Positions 52,999 to 60,831 of a DNA stretch of 64,000 bases are shown here, piece after piece. The notes under the pieces are model-generated. The model was not told the origin of the DNA. It searched no databases and was given only the letters and a program-made list of their open reading frames with translations. This DNA comes from Tritonibacter scottomollicae (GTDB lineage: Bacteria; Pseudomonadota; Alphaproteobacteria; Rhodobacterales; Rhodobacteraceae), in NCBI RefSeq assembly GCF_003003215.1, contig NZ_PVUF01000007.1:1-64000 (forward strand), read 5' to 3'. Numbering within the stretch: the stretch's first letter is position 1; each line of letters starts with the position of its first letter. Both the position numbers and the translations under genes were made by a program.

Positions 52999-54654
52999 AT
53001 GGATTATGAAAACGCGAACTCGCGGCATGATCTTGCTGTCGAAGAAAACCAGGCATCGTTGCGCCGCGCGCTTCGCACTGATTACGATTTCATTGTGTGC
53101 GGCGCCGGCTCCAGTGGTTCTGTGCTGGCGGCCAGGTTGGCAGCGGATACGAACGTGAGTGTCCTTCTCCTCGAAGCCGGTGGGGACGACGTCGCCGACT
53201 CCGTCCGTGACCCGGCGCAGTGGCCCCTGAACCTGGGGAGCGAGCGCGACTGGGGCTTTCTCGGTGAGCCGGCCGAAACACTAGGTGGCCGTCGCCTTCC
53301 ACTCAGCATGGGCAAGGGGCTCGGCGGCGGCTCCAGCATCAACGTCATGGTTTGGGCTCGTGGACACAAGGAGGACTGGGATCACTTCGCTGCGGAGACC
53401 GACGACAAAGAGTGGGGCTACGAGTCTATTCTGGGTTATTACCGCCGCATCGAGGATTGGCAGGGTAATCCCGACGCACAAAGACGTGGCACTGGTGGCC
53501 CGGTGTACGTGGCGCAGCCAACCTCGCCCCAGCCGGCGGCTCATGCCATGATCGAAACGGCGCGACAGATGGGCATTCCGATTTTCGACTCCCCGAACGG
53601 AGAGATGATGGAGCGTCCCGGTGGAGCAGCCATTGCCGACCTGCGTATCCGCGACGGCAAGCGTGAATCCGTCTTCCGGTCATACACTTACCACGTGATG
53701 CATCAGCCCAATCTGACGGTTCTGACCGGAGCGCTTGTTTCGCGCATATTGCTGGCCGGCAAGACAGCGGTCGGCGTTGAGGTCGTGATGGACGGAAAGG
53801 CTCGCGAATTCCGGGCACGATGCGAAACCGTTCTTTCCCTCGGTGCGGTCCAGACGCCCAAAATTCTGATGCAATCCGGGATCGGCGCCGAGACCGAGCT
53901 GAAGCCGCACGGCATCAAGGTCATCGAAAACCTTGAGGGTGTAGGGCGCAACCATCAGGATCACCTCGCCTTCGGGTGCACCTGGGCCTATCACAAGCCG
54001 GAAGCCGTAGGCGGTGGCGGTTGCGAGGCAAAGCTTTATTGGCACAGCGACTCGAGACTGCGACAGCCCGACATCCTGCAATGCCAGCTCGAGTTCCCTG
54101 TGCCCGCGCCGGAGGAAGCCGGGATCGAAACGCCCGAGCACGGTTGGACGATGTTTGCCGGGCTCGCGCAGCCCAAGAGCCGCGGACGCCTCAGGCTCTC
54201 CGGTCCGCGTGTCGATGATGCCATCCTGATAGAACCCAATTCCTTGAGCGAACCCGAGGATCTGGCAGCAGCCTTCACTGCGGTCGAGCTCTGCCGGGAG
54301 ATCGGCAATCACGCTGCCTTCGATCAATTGGTCAAAGCGGAGTCGGCCCCCGGGTCTCGTGACCGCAAGGCCATGGCCGAGTTCATCCGCAACTCGGCGG
54401 TGACCTACTGGCACCAGTCTTGCACCGCAAAGATGGGGCGAGACAGCATGTCGGTCGTCGATCATCAGCTCAAGGTCTACGGGATTGACAACCTGCGTAT
54501 CGCGGACGCCTCCATTATGCCGCGCATTACGGTCGGCAACGCCATGGCGCCGTGCGTCGTCATCGGTGAGCGCGCGGGCGACCTGATTGGCAGGGAGCAC
54601 GGATTGTCGACCACTTCTTCAGCGGCGCGGGAAGCCGTGGGGCCTGCCAGCTGA
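52999..54654 (+). CDS. GMC family FAD oxidoreductase (choline dehydrogenase-like)
   Basis: The 551-residue flavoprotein has the FAD-binding motif DFIVCGAGSSGSVLAARLA near the N-terminus (about 30-50), the GMC signature GKGLGGGSSINVMVWARGH (about 110), ETVLSLGAVQTPKILMQSGIG (about 290) and the active-site segment YWHQSCTAKMGRD with His (about 490), ending in ADASIMPRITVGNAMAPCVVIGERAGDLI. It oxidises alcohols; choline or related substrates are possible but unproven. The ATG at 52999 follows GAAGAGAG and is preferred to 52942. Confidence 0.92.
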   Translation: MDYENANSRHDLAVEENQASLRRALRTDYDFIVCGAGSSGSVLAARLAADTNVSVLLLEAGGDDVADSVRDPAQWPLNLGSERDWGFLGEPAETLGGRRLPLSMGKGLGGGSSINVMVWARGHKEDWDHFAAETDDKEWGYESILGYYRRIEDWQGNPDAQRRGTGGPVYVAQPTSPQPAAHAMIETARQMGIPIFDSPNGEMMERPGGAAIADLRIRDGKRESVFRSYTYHVMHQPNLTVLTGALVSRILLAGKTAVGVEVVMDGKAREFRARCETVLSLGAVQTPKILMQSGIGAETELKPHGIKVIENLEGVGRNHQDHLAFGCTWAYHKPEAVGGGGCEAKLYWHSDSRLRQPDILQCQLEFPVPAPEEAGIETPEHGWTMFAGLAQPKSRGRLRLSGPRVDDAILIEPNSLSEPEDLAAAFTAVELCREIGNHAAFDQLVKAESAPGSRDRKAMAEFIRNSAVTYWHQSCTAKMGRDSMSVVDHQLKVYGIDNLRIADASIMPRITVGNAMAPCVVIGERAGDLIGREHGLSTTSSAAREAVGPAS

Positions 54655-54686
54655 GACTCCGCCCAAGAACTGCCATCAACCAGATC

Positions 54687-54722
54687 GCTCGTGACAGCAT
54701 TCAGCCTGCGTCACGGACGAGC
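54687..54722. repeat. Imperfect inverted repeat upstream of ohr
   Basis: GCTCGTGAC and GTCACG-GAC-GAGC pair with a 3-nt bulge around a 14-nt loop. It lies 22 bp before the ohr start, in the place of an operator. No OhrR gene is adjacent. Confidence 0.4.
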
Positions 54723-54743
54723 AATCACACCGAGGAGCACATC

Positions 54744-55169
54744 ATGAACATCCTGTACAAGACCTACGCCAAGGCAAGCGGAAGCGGCCGCGACGGCACC
54801 GCAACCATCGAGGACGGGCCCCTGACCTTGTCGCTGTCGACGCCCAAGGCCCTGGGCGGCCCGGGTGGCGAGGGCACCAACCCCGAGCAACTCTTCGCCA
54901 GCGGCTATGCGGCCTGCTTCCTCAGCGCGCTGCGCTTCATTGCCGGACGTCAGAAGCATAAGCTGCCCGAGGACACGAGCGTGACCGTCACCGTGGGCAT
55001 CGGCCCCCGGGATGACGGGGCAGGCTTTGCCCTGGACATTGCGCTGGCCGCGAGCCTGCCCGGCCTCGATGGGAAGATCGCCTCGAAACTGGTGGAAGAG
55101 GCCCATGCCACATGCCCCTATTCGTACCTGACGCGTGAGGGTGCGCAGGTGCGGCTGAGTGTTGCCTGA
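54744..55169 (+). CDS. ohr: Organic hydroperoxide resistance protein Ohr
   Basis: The 141-residue OsmC/Ohr fold protein reduces organic hydroperoxides with a dithiol. The two reactive cysteines are in FASGYAACFLSALRF (about residue 60) and EAHATCPYSYLTR (about 125), at Ohr spacing. It starts ILYKTYAKASGSGRDGTA, typical of Ohr rather than OsmC. A GAGGAG-like site precedes the ATG. It lies between the GMC gene and the LysR gene, ended by a terminator. Confidence 0.92.
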   Translation: MNILYKTYAKASGSGRDGTATIEDGPLTLSLSTPKALGGPGGEGTNPEQLFASGYAACFLSALRFIAGRQKHKLPEDTSVTVTVGIGPRDDGAGFALDIALAASLPGLDGKIASKLVEEAHATCPYSYLTREGAQVRLSVA

Positions 55170-55193
55170 GCCGCCTTCGCGGATCTCTTTGCA

Positions 55194-55230
55194 AGGGCAC
55201 CGTGGGCTGGTCCGCTCCCGGTGCCTTTTT
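55194..55230 (+). terminator. Terminator after ohr
   Basis: GGCACCG and CGGTGCC form a 7-bp stem with a 16-nt loop, followed by five T; A bases precede the stem. It lies between ohr and the convergent LysR gene. Confidence 0.85.
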
Positions 55231-55244
55231 CATGACCCATATGC

Positions 55245-56153
55245 TCAACGCCCGCGGACCGAGCGGGCCAGCTCGCGGGCGAGGTCCACGAAGACCTTGA
55301 ACGCCGCTGGCGGGTTTCGGCGGCTTGGGTAGTAGAGGCAGAGCGGGGACAGAGGCGGCGTCCACTCGTCCAGCACCCGCACCAGTCGCCCCGCGGCGAT
55401 ATCGGCCTGAACATCGGATTCCATGAAATAGCCGATCCCGACCGAGTCGAGCACCGCGATGCGCGCGAGGCTGGCCTCGTCGAGCGTGATCGGGCCATCG
55501 ACATCCACCTGCACCGGCTCGCCTTCGGATTCGAACTGCCAGCGGAACATGCCGCCGTTGGGGAGCCGCGTGCGGATGCAGGCATGGGACAGCAGGTCGG
55601 CGGGAACGCGAGGCGGCTCGCGGCTGGCGAAATAGACCGGGCTTCCGACCACTGCGTAGCGGCGCGCGGGGCCGATCGGAATCGCGATCATGTCGCTTGG
55701 CACGAGCGGTTGGCTGCGGACCCCGAAATCGAAGCCGTCGGCGACAATATCCACGAGGTTGCCCTCGGTGACGACGTCCACGCGAACTTCGGGAAACCGG
55801 CGGAGGAACTCGAGGACCAGCGGCGCCAGGATCTCGCGCCCTGCGGTGGCGAAGGTGTTGATGCGCAGCGTGCCCGAGGGCGTTTCTTGCTGCGCGCGCA
55901 CCGCATCGAGCGCCTGATGAATGTCACGGAGCGCGGGGCTGACCTGGTCAACGAACCTCCGACCGGCGCCGGTCAGCGATACGCTGCGTGTGGTGCGGTT
56001 GAAAAGGCGTACGCCGAGCTGCTCTTCCAGATTGGCGATGGCGTTGCTCAACGCACTCGTCGACATACCCATATCGAGTGCGGCGGCCCTGAAGGAGCCC
56101 CTACGGCTGATCGCCAGAACGGCATCGAAATCGGTCAGTTTGTAGATGGCCAT
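55245..56153 (-). CDS. LysR family transcriptional regulator
   Basis: A 302-residue LysR protein with an N-terminal HTH ([22 protein letters not shown], then [24 protein letters not shown], residues 3-60) and an effector domain with [22 protein letters not shown] and [16 protein letters not shown], of the DmlR/AaeR-like subgroup. The ATG at 56153 lies inside the shared 52-bp box; a longer frame to 56183 is rejected. It is divergent from the SnoaL-SDR pair and probably controls that pair; the second box copy suggests it also acts at 50.25 kb. Confidence 0.9.
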   Translation of the reverse strand: MAIYKLTDFDAVLAISRRGSFRAAALDMGMSTSALSNAIANLEEQLGVRLFNRTTRSVSLTGAGRRFVDQVSPALRDIHQALDAVRAQQETPSGTLRINTFATAGREILAPLVLEFLRRFPEVRVDVVTEGNLVDIVADGFDFGVRSQPLVPSDMIAIPIGPARRYAVVGSPVYFASREPPRVPADLLSHACIRTRLPNGGMFRWQFESEGEPVQVDVDGPITLDEASLARIAVLDSVGIGYFMESDVQADIAAGRLVRVLDEWTPPLSPLCLYYPSRRNPPAAFKVFVDLARELARSVRGR

Positions 56154-56203
56154 TATCCTGAAATCCGAAATTCCGCATCTCATTTTGTCCAGGTTATCGG
56201 CAT
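56152..56203. promoter_or_regulatory. 52-bp conserved box, copy 2
   Basis: This box is 46/52 identical to 50250-50301. It covers the LysR start codon and ends 62 bp before the SnoaL gene, the place of an autoregulatory LysR operator with the divergent promoter. Confidence 0.7.
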
Positions 56204-56265
56204 AACGTCAATGCCCTAGATTTGGCTCCATCAGCAACGGAATTGAGAAGAACAGGAGAAAGACC

Positions 56266-56595
56266 ATGAGTATCGATCTTCCCGAAGTCATCGACGCCTA
56301 TTTCAAGGCCGACAAGAAGGGCAATGCCCAGGCGATCTCTGAGTGCTTCACGCCGGACGCCGTGGTTGTCGACGAGGGCAATACCTATACCGGGCGCGAC
56401 GCGATCCGGCAGTGGATGGCGAATGCCTCGACCAAGTACACCTACACGGTCGAACCCTTCGCGCTGGCGGAAGAGGGCGGGCGGTCCGTCGTCACCAGCC
56501 ACCTCGTCGGCAACTTCCCCGGGAGTCCCGTGGACCTGCGCTATTTCTTCGCCCTGGAGGACGGGATGATCGCCGAACTGGAGATCGTGCCATGA
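56266..56595 (+). CDS. SnoaL-like/NTF2-fold protein
   Basis: The 109-residue protein has the NTF2-like fold: [47 protein letters not shown] and [17 protein letters not shown]. Such proteins are small-molecule binders or isomerase-like. AGGAGAAAGACC precedes the ATG. The stop overlaps the SDR start (ATGA), so the two products act together, and expression is probably set by the divergent LysR. Confidence 0.88.
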   Translation: MSIDLPEVIDAYFKADKKGNAQAISECFTPDAVVVDEGNTYTGRDAIRQWMANASTKYTYTVEPFALAEEGGRSVVTSHLVGNFPGSPVDLRYFFALEDGMIAELEIVP

Positions 56596-57371
56596 ACGCC
56601 TTCGTGACGCTTGAAGGCAAGCGCGCGCTCATCACCTCCGGCACACGCGGTGCCGGAGCCGCCACGGTGCGGCTCTTCGAGGACTTGGGCGCGCGGGTGC
56701 TGACGACGGCGCGGACACGGCCGCCGGAGATGCCGGAGGCGCAGTTCGTCGCAGCCGATCTCACCCGTCCCGACGGATGCGCTACAGTGGCCGAAGCGGT
56801 GCGCGACAGGCTCGGTGGCGTGGACGTGGTGGTGCACATGCTGGGCGGCTCCTTCGCCCCTGCGGGCGGTTACCGTGCGTTGGATGACGCGGAATGGCAG
56901 AGGGAGATCGACCTGAACCTGATGCCGGCAGTGCGGCTCGACCGCGCGCTACTGCCCGGCATGGAGGCACAGGGCTCGGGCGTAGTGATTCACGTCACGT
57001 CGATCCAGAGCCAGTTGCCATTGCCCGAGGCGACCACGGCCTATGCCGCAGCGAAGGCCGCGCTCTCGATCTACAGCAAGAGCCTCTCGAAGCAGGTCTC
57101 GCCTACGGGCGTGCGTGTGGCGCGGGTGTCGCCGGGTTGGATCGAGACCGAGTCCTCCGTGGAGCTGGCGAAGCGGCTTGCGGCGGAGCACGAGGTGGAT
57201 GTCGAGCGAGGCAAGCAGATGATCATGGACTCGCTCGGCGGCGTGCCGATCGGGCGGCCGTCGAAGCCGGAGGAGATCGCGAACCTGATCGCCTTCATCG
57301 CTTCGGACCGCGCGGGCACCATCACCGGCACGGAATACGTGATTGACGGCGGAACCGTGCCAACGGCCTGA
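56592..57371 (+). CDS. Short-chain dehydrogenase/reductase
   Basis: The 259-residue Rossmann enzyme has a cofactor loop [20 protein letters not shown] (TGxxxGxG-like with Ser for the first Gly pair), VVHMLGGSF (NAG-like), catalytic Ser in [11 protein letters not shown] and the catalytic Tyr-Lys in YAAAKAAL, then [10 protein letters not shown] and [13 protein letters not shown] at the end. The residue after the loop (ARTRPPE) favours NADP. The long frame starting at 56343 is wrong; the ATG at 56592 overlaps the SnoaL stop. The substrate is unknown. Confidence 0.92.
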   Translation: MNAFVTLEGKRALITSGTRGAGAATVRLFEDLGARVLTTARTRPPEMPEAQFVAADLTRPDGCATVAEAVRDRLGGVDVVVHMLGGSFAPAGGYRALDDAEWQREIDLNLMPAVRLDRALLPGMEAQGSGVVIHVTSIQSQLPLPEATTAYAAAKAALSIYSKSLSKQVSPTGVRVARVSPGWIETESSVELAKRLAAEHEVDVERGKQMIMDSLGGVPIGRPSKPEEIANLIAFIASDRAGTITGTEYVIDGGTVPTA

Positions 57372-57980
57372 AATCCTCAGGGGACTGAGCAGCGATGGGT
57401 GAAACCAATAGTTATAGCTTTGCGGCCTGCCCACCGCGCTCAAAGCGGGGTTTGCGGAAACCGGTGATATCGGAATACTTTTCGGTGACGATACTCCAAG
57501 TTCGATGGATCGATTTCTGCAAAGCCAGGTGACTCGCCTGTTGAAGCGCACACCCGGAACGATGAAACCCGGTGTTTTACGAATGGGATGATCTGTTCAG
57601 AGAATCGTCGCAGACTGGAGAAGGTTGGATATGAGGCCCATCCCCTCCGCCATTACCCCCATTGCTAACCAGTGACACCACCCTGATGGGCACGGATTTT
57701 TGCGTGTTGTCGTAGGGGGGGGCGGAAACCGACCGAACCTCATAGACGCGCCGCTTGGCCGAAGCTGGGTTCAAAATGGCCCCCAGACTCAGTTCGAGCG
57801 AACCTCGTCCGTTCCGGTTCGGTACCGTTTTCCGTTATGTTTCAATAGTCTGCCTGCGACCTCCGCCAAAACCCAAAAGCGCGTTGCGAACGATATCCAT
57901 GCCAACGGAGATCGAACACGCGGTAGGCGCATTGCTCAGGATCGCCGCGAAAACCCGGGCGGCGTTTGGGGTGCCTTTCA
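57372..57980. other. 609-bp intergenic region
   Basis: I find no supported gene. The part at 57660-57730 has a run of G (GGGGGGGG) after a T-rich piece and an unusual base mix compared with the neighbours. It could be a remnant of a mobile element, but I recognise no inverted ends or transposase fragment. Confidence 0.3.
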
Positions 57981-58385
57981 ATGGAGCGGTTAGATCTGAT
58001 CTGGACCCTTAGCTCGGCAAAGTGGCTTTGCGACGACGCCGAATTGCGGGCGCTTTTCGTATCAGAGGATATGGAACACGCGGAGGAATACGCGGCCCGC
58101 TACATGGATGATAATCTCAGGTGTCTGGATCAGCTGAACCCAGATGCGATATCGCGCTTGGTTGCCGCTGGCGAAAACGATTGGACGAACGCAGTGGCCA
58201 AACGCCGAGAAGCGGCTGGGCTCGCCGACACTATCGCAAATGGTTTTGCAAAGGCGGTTGAGAACCTCAGTCAGCAGCAGTCACTGCCTCATTCGCTCAT
58301 AGAGGACGGGACCAGCGGTCGCATGTTTGTTCAAACGGCTTCAAAAGAAACACAAAGCAAGTTTCTCGTTGTCATGCCTAAATAG
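57981..58385 (+). CDS. Hypothetical protein
   Basis: A 134-residue acidic, mostly helical protein that I do not recognise. It contains WTLSSAKWLCDDAELRALFVSED, HAEEYAARYMDDNLRCLD and a C-terminal NLSQQQSLPHSLIEDGTSG. No signal peptide, membrane segment or catalytic motif is seen. The ATG at 57981 is chosen; the upstream TTG adds 5 residues. Base use is less GC-rich than in the neighbours, so the gene may be acquired. Confidence that it is translated is moderate. Confidence 0.5.
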   Translation: MERLDLIWTLSSAKWLCDDAELRALFVSEDMEHAEEYAARYMDDNLRCLDQLNPDAISRLVAAGENDWTNAVAKRREAAGLADTIANGFAKAVENLSQQQSLPHSLIEDGTSGRMFVQTASKETQSKFLVVMPK

Positions 58386-58630
58386 TAGCCTGGTCGCCCA
58401 GCCCCTTTCCCAAAGGCGATTAAGTAGAACAAGTGATGGCCGCCAATTGCATCGACTGATCCTCTGCGGGGTTTAGCATAGACACTGTGCGCCCGCCGAA
58501 AAGCGGTTATCCGGCAAGTGATACTTAGACGGCAGCAATGGGCCGATGTATCTTGCATCGGGAAGGCAGTTGCCTAATTCGCAAGGTCGATGCTCTTGAC
58601 TTGGGGAAAGCAGAGGCTTTCATACCAAGC

Positions 58631-59212
58631 ATGAATGACCTCTCAACACATTCGCTGGATGACCTCACAATTGACGAGTCCGCGCGGCCCAAAGCGCCGA
58701 AGGTTCCGGCAGCGACAGACATGCACCGCCGCCAAGGTCGACAGCTGGCGGCCATCCACCGTCACTATCTGATGGAGATGGCCCAAATTGGAGCGGTGTT
58801 GGCGCGTATTGAAGCGGGAGACGCTCCGCCCGAGAATCTGAGGCAGATCGTACTTTCACTCGACATGGCGGAGAATTTACGGGCCTTCGGAAACCTTTGC
58901 GGACGCGAGTGCCAGGTGCTCAAGTTCCACCACGACATTGAAGGTTCCGATATGTTCCCTCGGATCGAGGCGGCTGGTGGAGGGATGTTTCGAGAGGTCG
59001 TCGCCAAGCTGCTGTCAGAGCATGAGGTGGTCCACGAGTTGATCATCCGCCTCGGTCGCGCTGCGGACGCGCTAATGGAAGATCCGAAAGAGGCGAACTT
59101 CGTTCATGCCGCCACCACGTACCGAAAACTTGAGGAGGTCATACGCTCCCATTTTGGCTATGAGGAGACGGAATTGGCTGAGGCCATCGGATATTACCTC
59201 GGGTCGATTTGA
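58631..59212 (+). CDS. Hemerythrin-domain protein
   Basis: The 193-residue protein has a hemerythrin-type four-helix domain at about residues 45-190. The probable diiron ligands are His in LAAIHRHYLMEM, His-His-Asp in LKFHHDIEGSDMFPRI, His in LLSEHEVVHELI and His/Glu in RSHFGYEETEL. Such domains bind O2, NO or iron or sense oxidants. A low-complexity stretch of about 40 residues precedes it. A start at 58538 would add 31 residues without family features. It stands alone. Confidence 0.8.
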   Translation: MNDLSTHSLDDLTIDESARPKAPKVPAATDMHRRQGRQLAAIHRHYLMEMAQIGAVLARIEAGDAPPENLRQIVLSLDMAENLRAFGNLCGRECQVLKFHHDIEGSDMFPRIEAAGGGMFREVVAKLLSEHEVVHELIIRLGRAADALMEDPKEANFVHAATTYRKLEEVIRSHFGYEETELAEAIGYYLGSI

Positions 59213-59809
59213 ATCCGGATCCGGAACAGCTGTGCATCGTCTGAAGTAGATGCAGTTTCGGAGCGCGTTCATCCGCGCTGCCGCCGCTCAACGGTCAGAA
59301 ATGCTTCATGCAATATATATGGTAGCAATGACGGGCCGCACCGCAGCGCTGGGTGCCAGCGATGAAAGGCATCAACGGGACGCTCAGGTTTCGAAGGGCG
59401 AACACGGTTCGCAACTTTGCAGCAGCAGCTTGCTGCGCTTCTCGGACCTTTGATCACGAAGCAGAAGCTAACAATGCAGGCCAGTGAGGTGGCCGGGATC
59501 AAGTCTCGGCAAGATAACTCAGTCTTGCTGAGGAGCTTTCTGCGGTTCAGGCCCTTCGCAGTCACTCGCCTAGGTGACCGGCGCTGCAGTGCAGCTTCGC
59601 CAAACCGGCAATTCGTCCAAGGCGCAGCATTTTCGAAAGGTAAAAGGTTGGCGGTGAAGGACTTTGCTGCTGGTCGCCGCGGTGTCGCCAATGCCCGGTT
59701 TTAGGAAATCAGCGTTTCAACATGCTCGTTGGCGCAGTTGTCAGGCAGGTTGTGTGTGTGAAGAATTTGGGCTTAATTGATCAGCGAAATATTTTTGGGA
59801 GGAAATCAG
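59213..59809. other. 597-bp intergenic region before the TRAP genes
   Basis: No gene is supported. The middle (59400-59600) contains short inverted stretches (GCAGCAGCAGCTTGCTGC) similar in feel to the intergenic repeat at 48.9 kb. The last 60 bp are AT-richer, a likely promoter for the transporter genes; GGGAGG precedes the start at 59810. Confidence 0.4.
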
Positions 59810-60763
59810 ATGAAAACGATACTGAAAACAGCGGTTGCGGCAATCGTTCTTACATCTGCCGCCATCACTACCGCGTCGGCCGAGACCCGCGTGACCTACA
59901 AGTCGGCGAAAACCGGCTCGTCCTATTACCAGATGGGCGTCGAACTGGCCGAAGCCATGAAGGCTGCTGGCGACATCTCTGTAACCATTGAGGAAAGCCA
60001 GGGTTCTGTCCAGAACGTGATGGAGGTGCGCGCACGCGGCGGTGACTATGTCTTTACCACCCCGCCCGCGCTCGTCGGCCTTGCCCAAGGTGGCAAGGCG
60101 ATGTTCGAGGGCAAGGGCGATCCCGCCTTCGAAGACATTCGCGCACTTTTCCCGATCCCGTCGCTGACCATGCATTTCGTTATGTCTGCCGGGAGCGGTG
60201 TGACCGACATTGCTGATCTGGACGGTCAGACGATCCTGCTTGGCAAAGGCTCCTTCGGAGCCAGAGAGGGGGAGAAATATCTCGGGCTCTTCGGCGTGGC
60301 CGATAGTGTCGAGATCGCGGACGTCGAGCTTTCCAACGCGGTTTCCGCGCTGAAGAACGGCCAGATCGACGGCTTTGTAACCGCAGGGTCCTATCCTGCA
60401 CCCAATGTGATCGAGGCAGCCGCCTCCAGCTCAGTTACGGTGCTGTCCATGACCGACGCGCAAATCGCCGAGACCAAGCGCACCAAGCTGACTATCCCTG
60501 CCGGTACCTACGCGGGTCAAGAGGCTGATATCAATACGACGTCGCTCCCCGTTGTGGCCTTCACGACGACGAAGATGGACGACGACACCGCTTACGCGCT
60601 GACCAAGACCTACTGGGAGAACAAGGCAAAGCTCGGCGAAACATCGCGTTGGTGGAACGGTGTGAATCCAGCCATGCTGAGCAACATCACCAGCAAGATC
60701 CATCCCGGTGCCGTGCGCTATTACCAGGAAGCAGGTATCGACCTAAGCGACGCGCATATGTAA
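59810..60763 (+). CDS. TAXI-family TRAP transporter substrate-binding protein
   Basis: The 317-residue periplasmic protein has a signal peptide (TILKTAVAAIVLTSAAI, cut near ASAE) and the TAXI fold: TYKSAKTGSSYYQMGVELAEAM, SQGSVQNVMEVRARGGDYVFT, KGSFGAREGEKYLGLFG and NGQIDGFVTAGSYPAPNVIEA. TAXI proteins feed TRAP transporters with carboxylates such as glutamate or ketoacids; the ligand here is unknown. The fused permease follows after a strong hairpin. GGGAGG precedes the ATG at 59810. Confidence 0.92.
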   Translation: MKTILKTAVAAIVLTSAAITTASAETRVTYKSAKTGSSYYQMGVELAEAMKAAGDISVTIEESQGSVQNVMEVRARGGDYVFTTPPALVGLAQGGKAMFEGKGDPAFEDIRALFPIPSLTMHFVMSAGSGVTDIADLDGQTILLGKGSFGAREGEKYLGLFGVADSVEIADVELSNAVSALKNGQIDGFVTAGSYPAPNVIEAAASSSVTVLSMTDAQIAETKRTKLTIPAGTYAGQEADINTTSLPVVAFTTTKMDDDTAYALTKTYWENKAKLGETSRWWNGVNPAMLSNITSKIHPGAVRYYQEAGIDLSDAHM

Positions 60764-60780
60764 TGCGCGGGCGTCTTTTG

Positions 60781-60805
60781 CAGGTCGGGCATCGCGCCCG
60801 ACCTG
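60781..60805 (+). terminator. Strong intercistronic hairpin in the TRAP operon
   Basis: CAGGTCGGGC and GCCCGACCTG are perfect 10-bp arms around a 5-nt loop, between the binding-protein and permease genes. No T-run follows, so it more likely protects or attenuates the mRNA than stops it. Confidence 0.65.
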
Positions 60806-60831
60806 TGTTCCTTTAATCTAAGAGACCGTTG

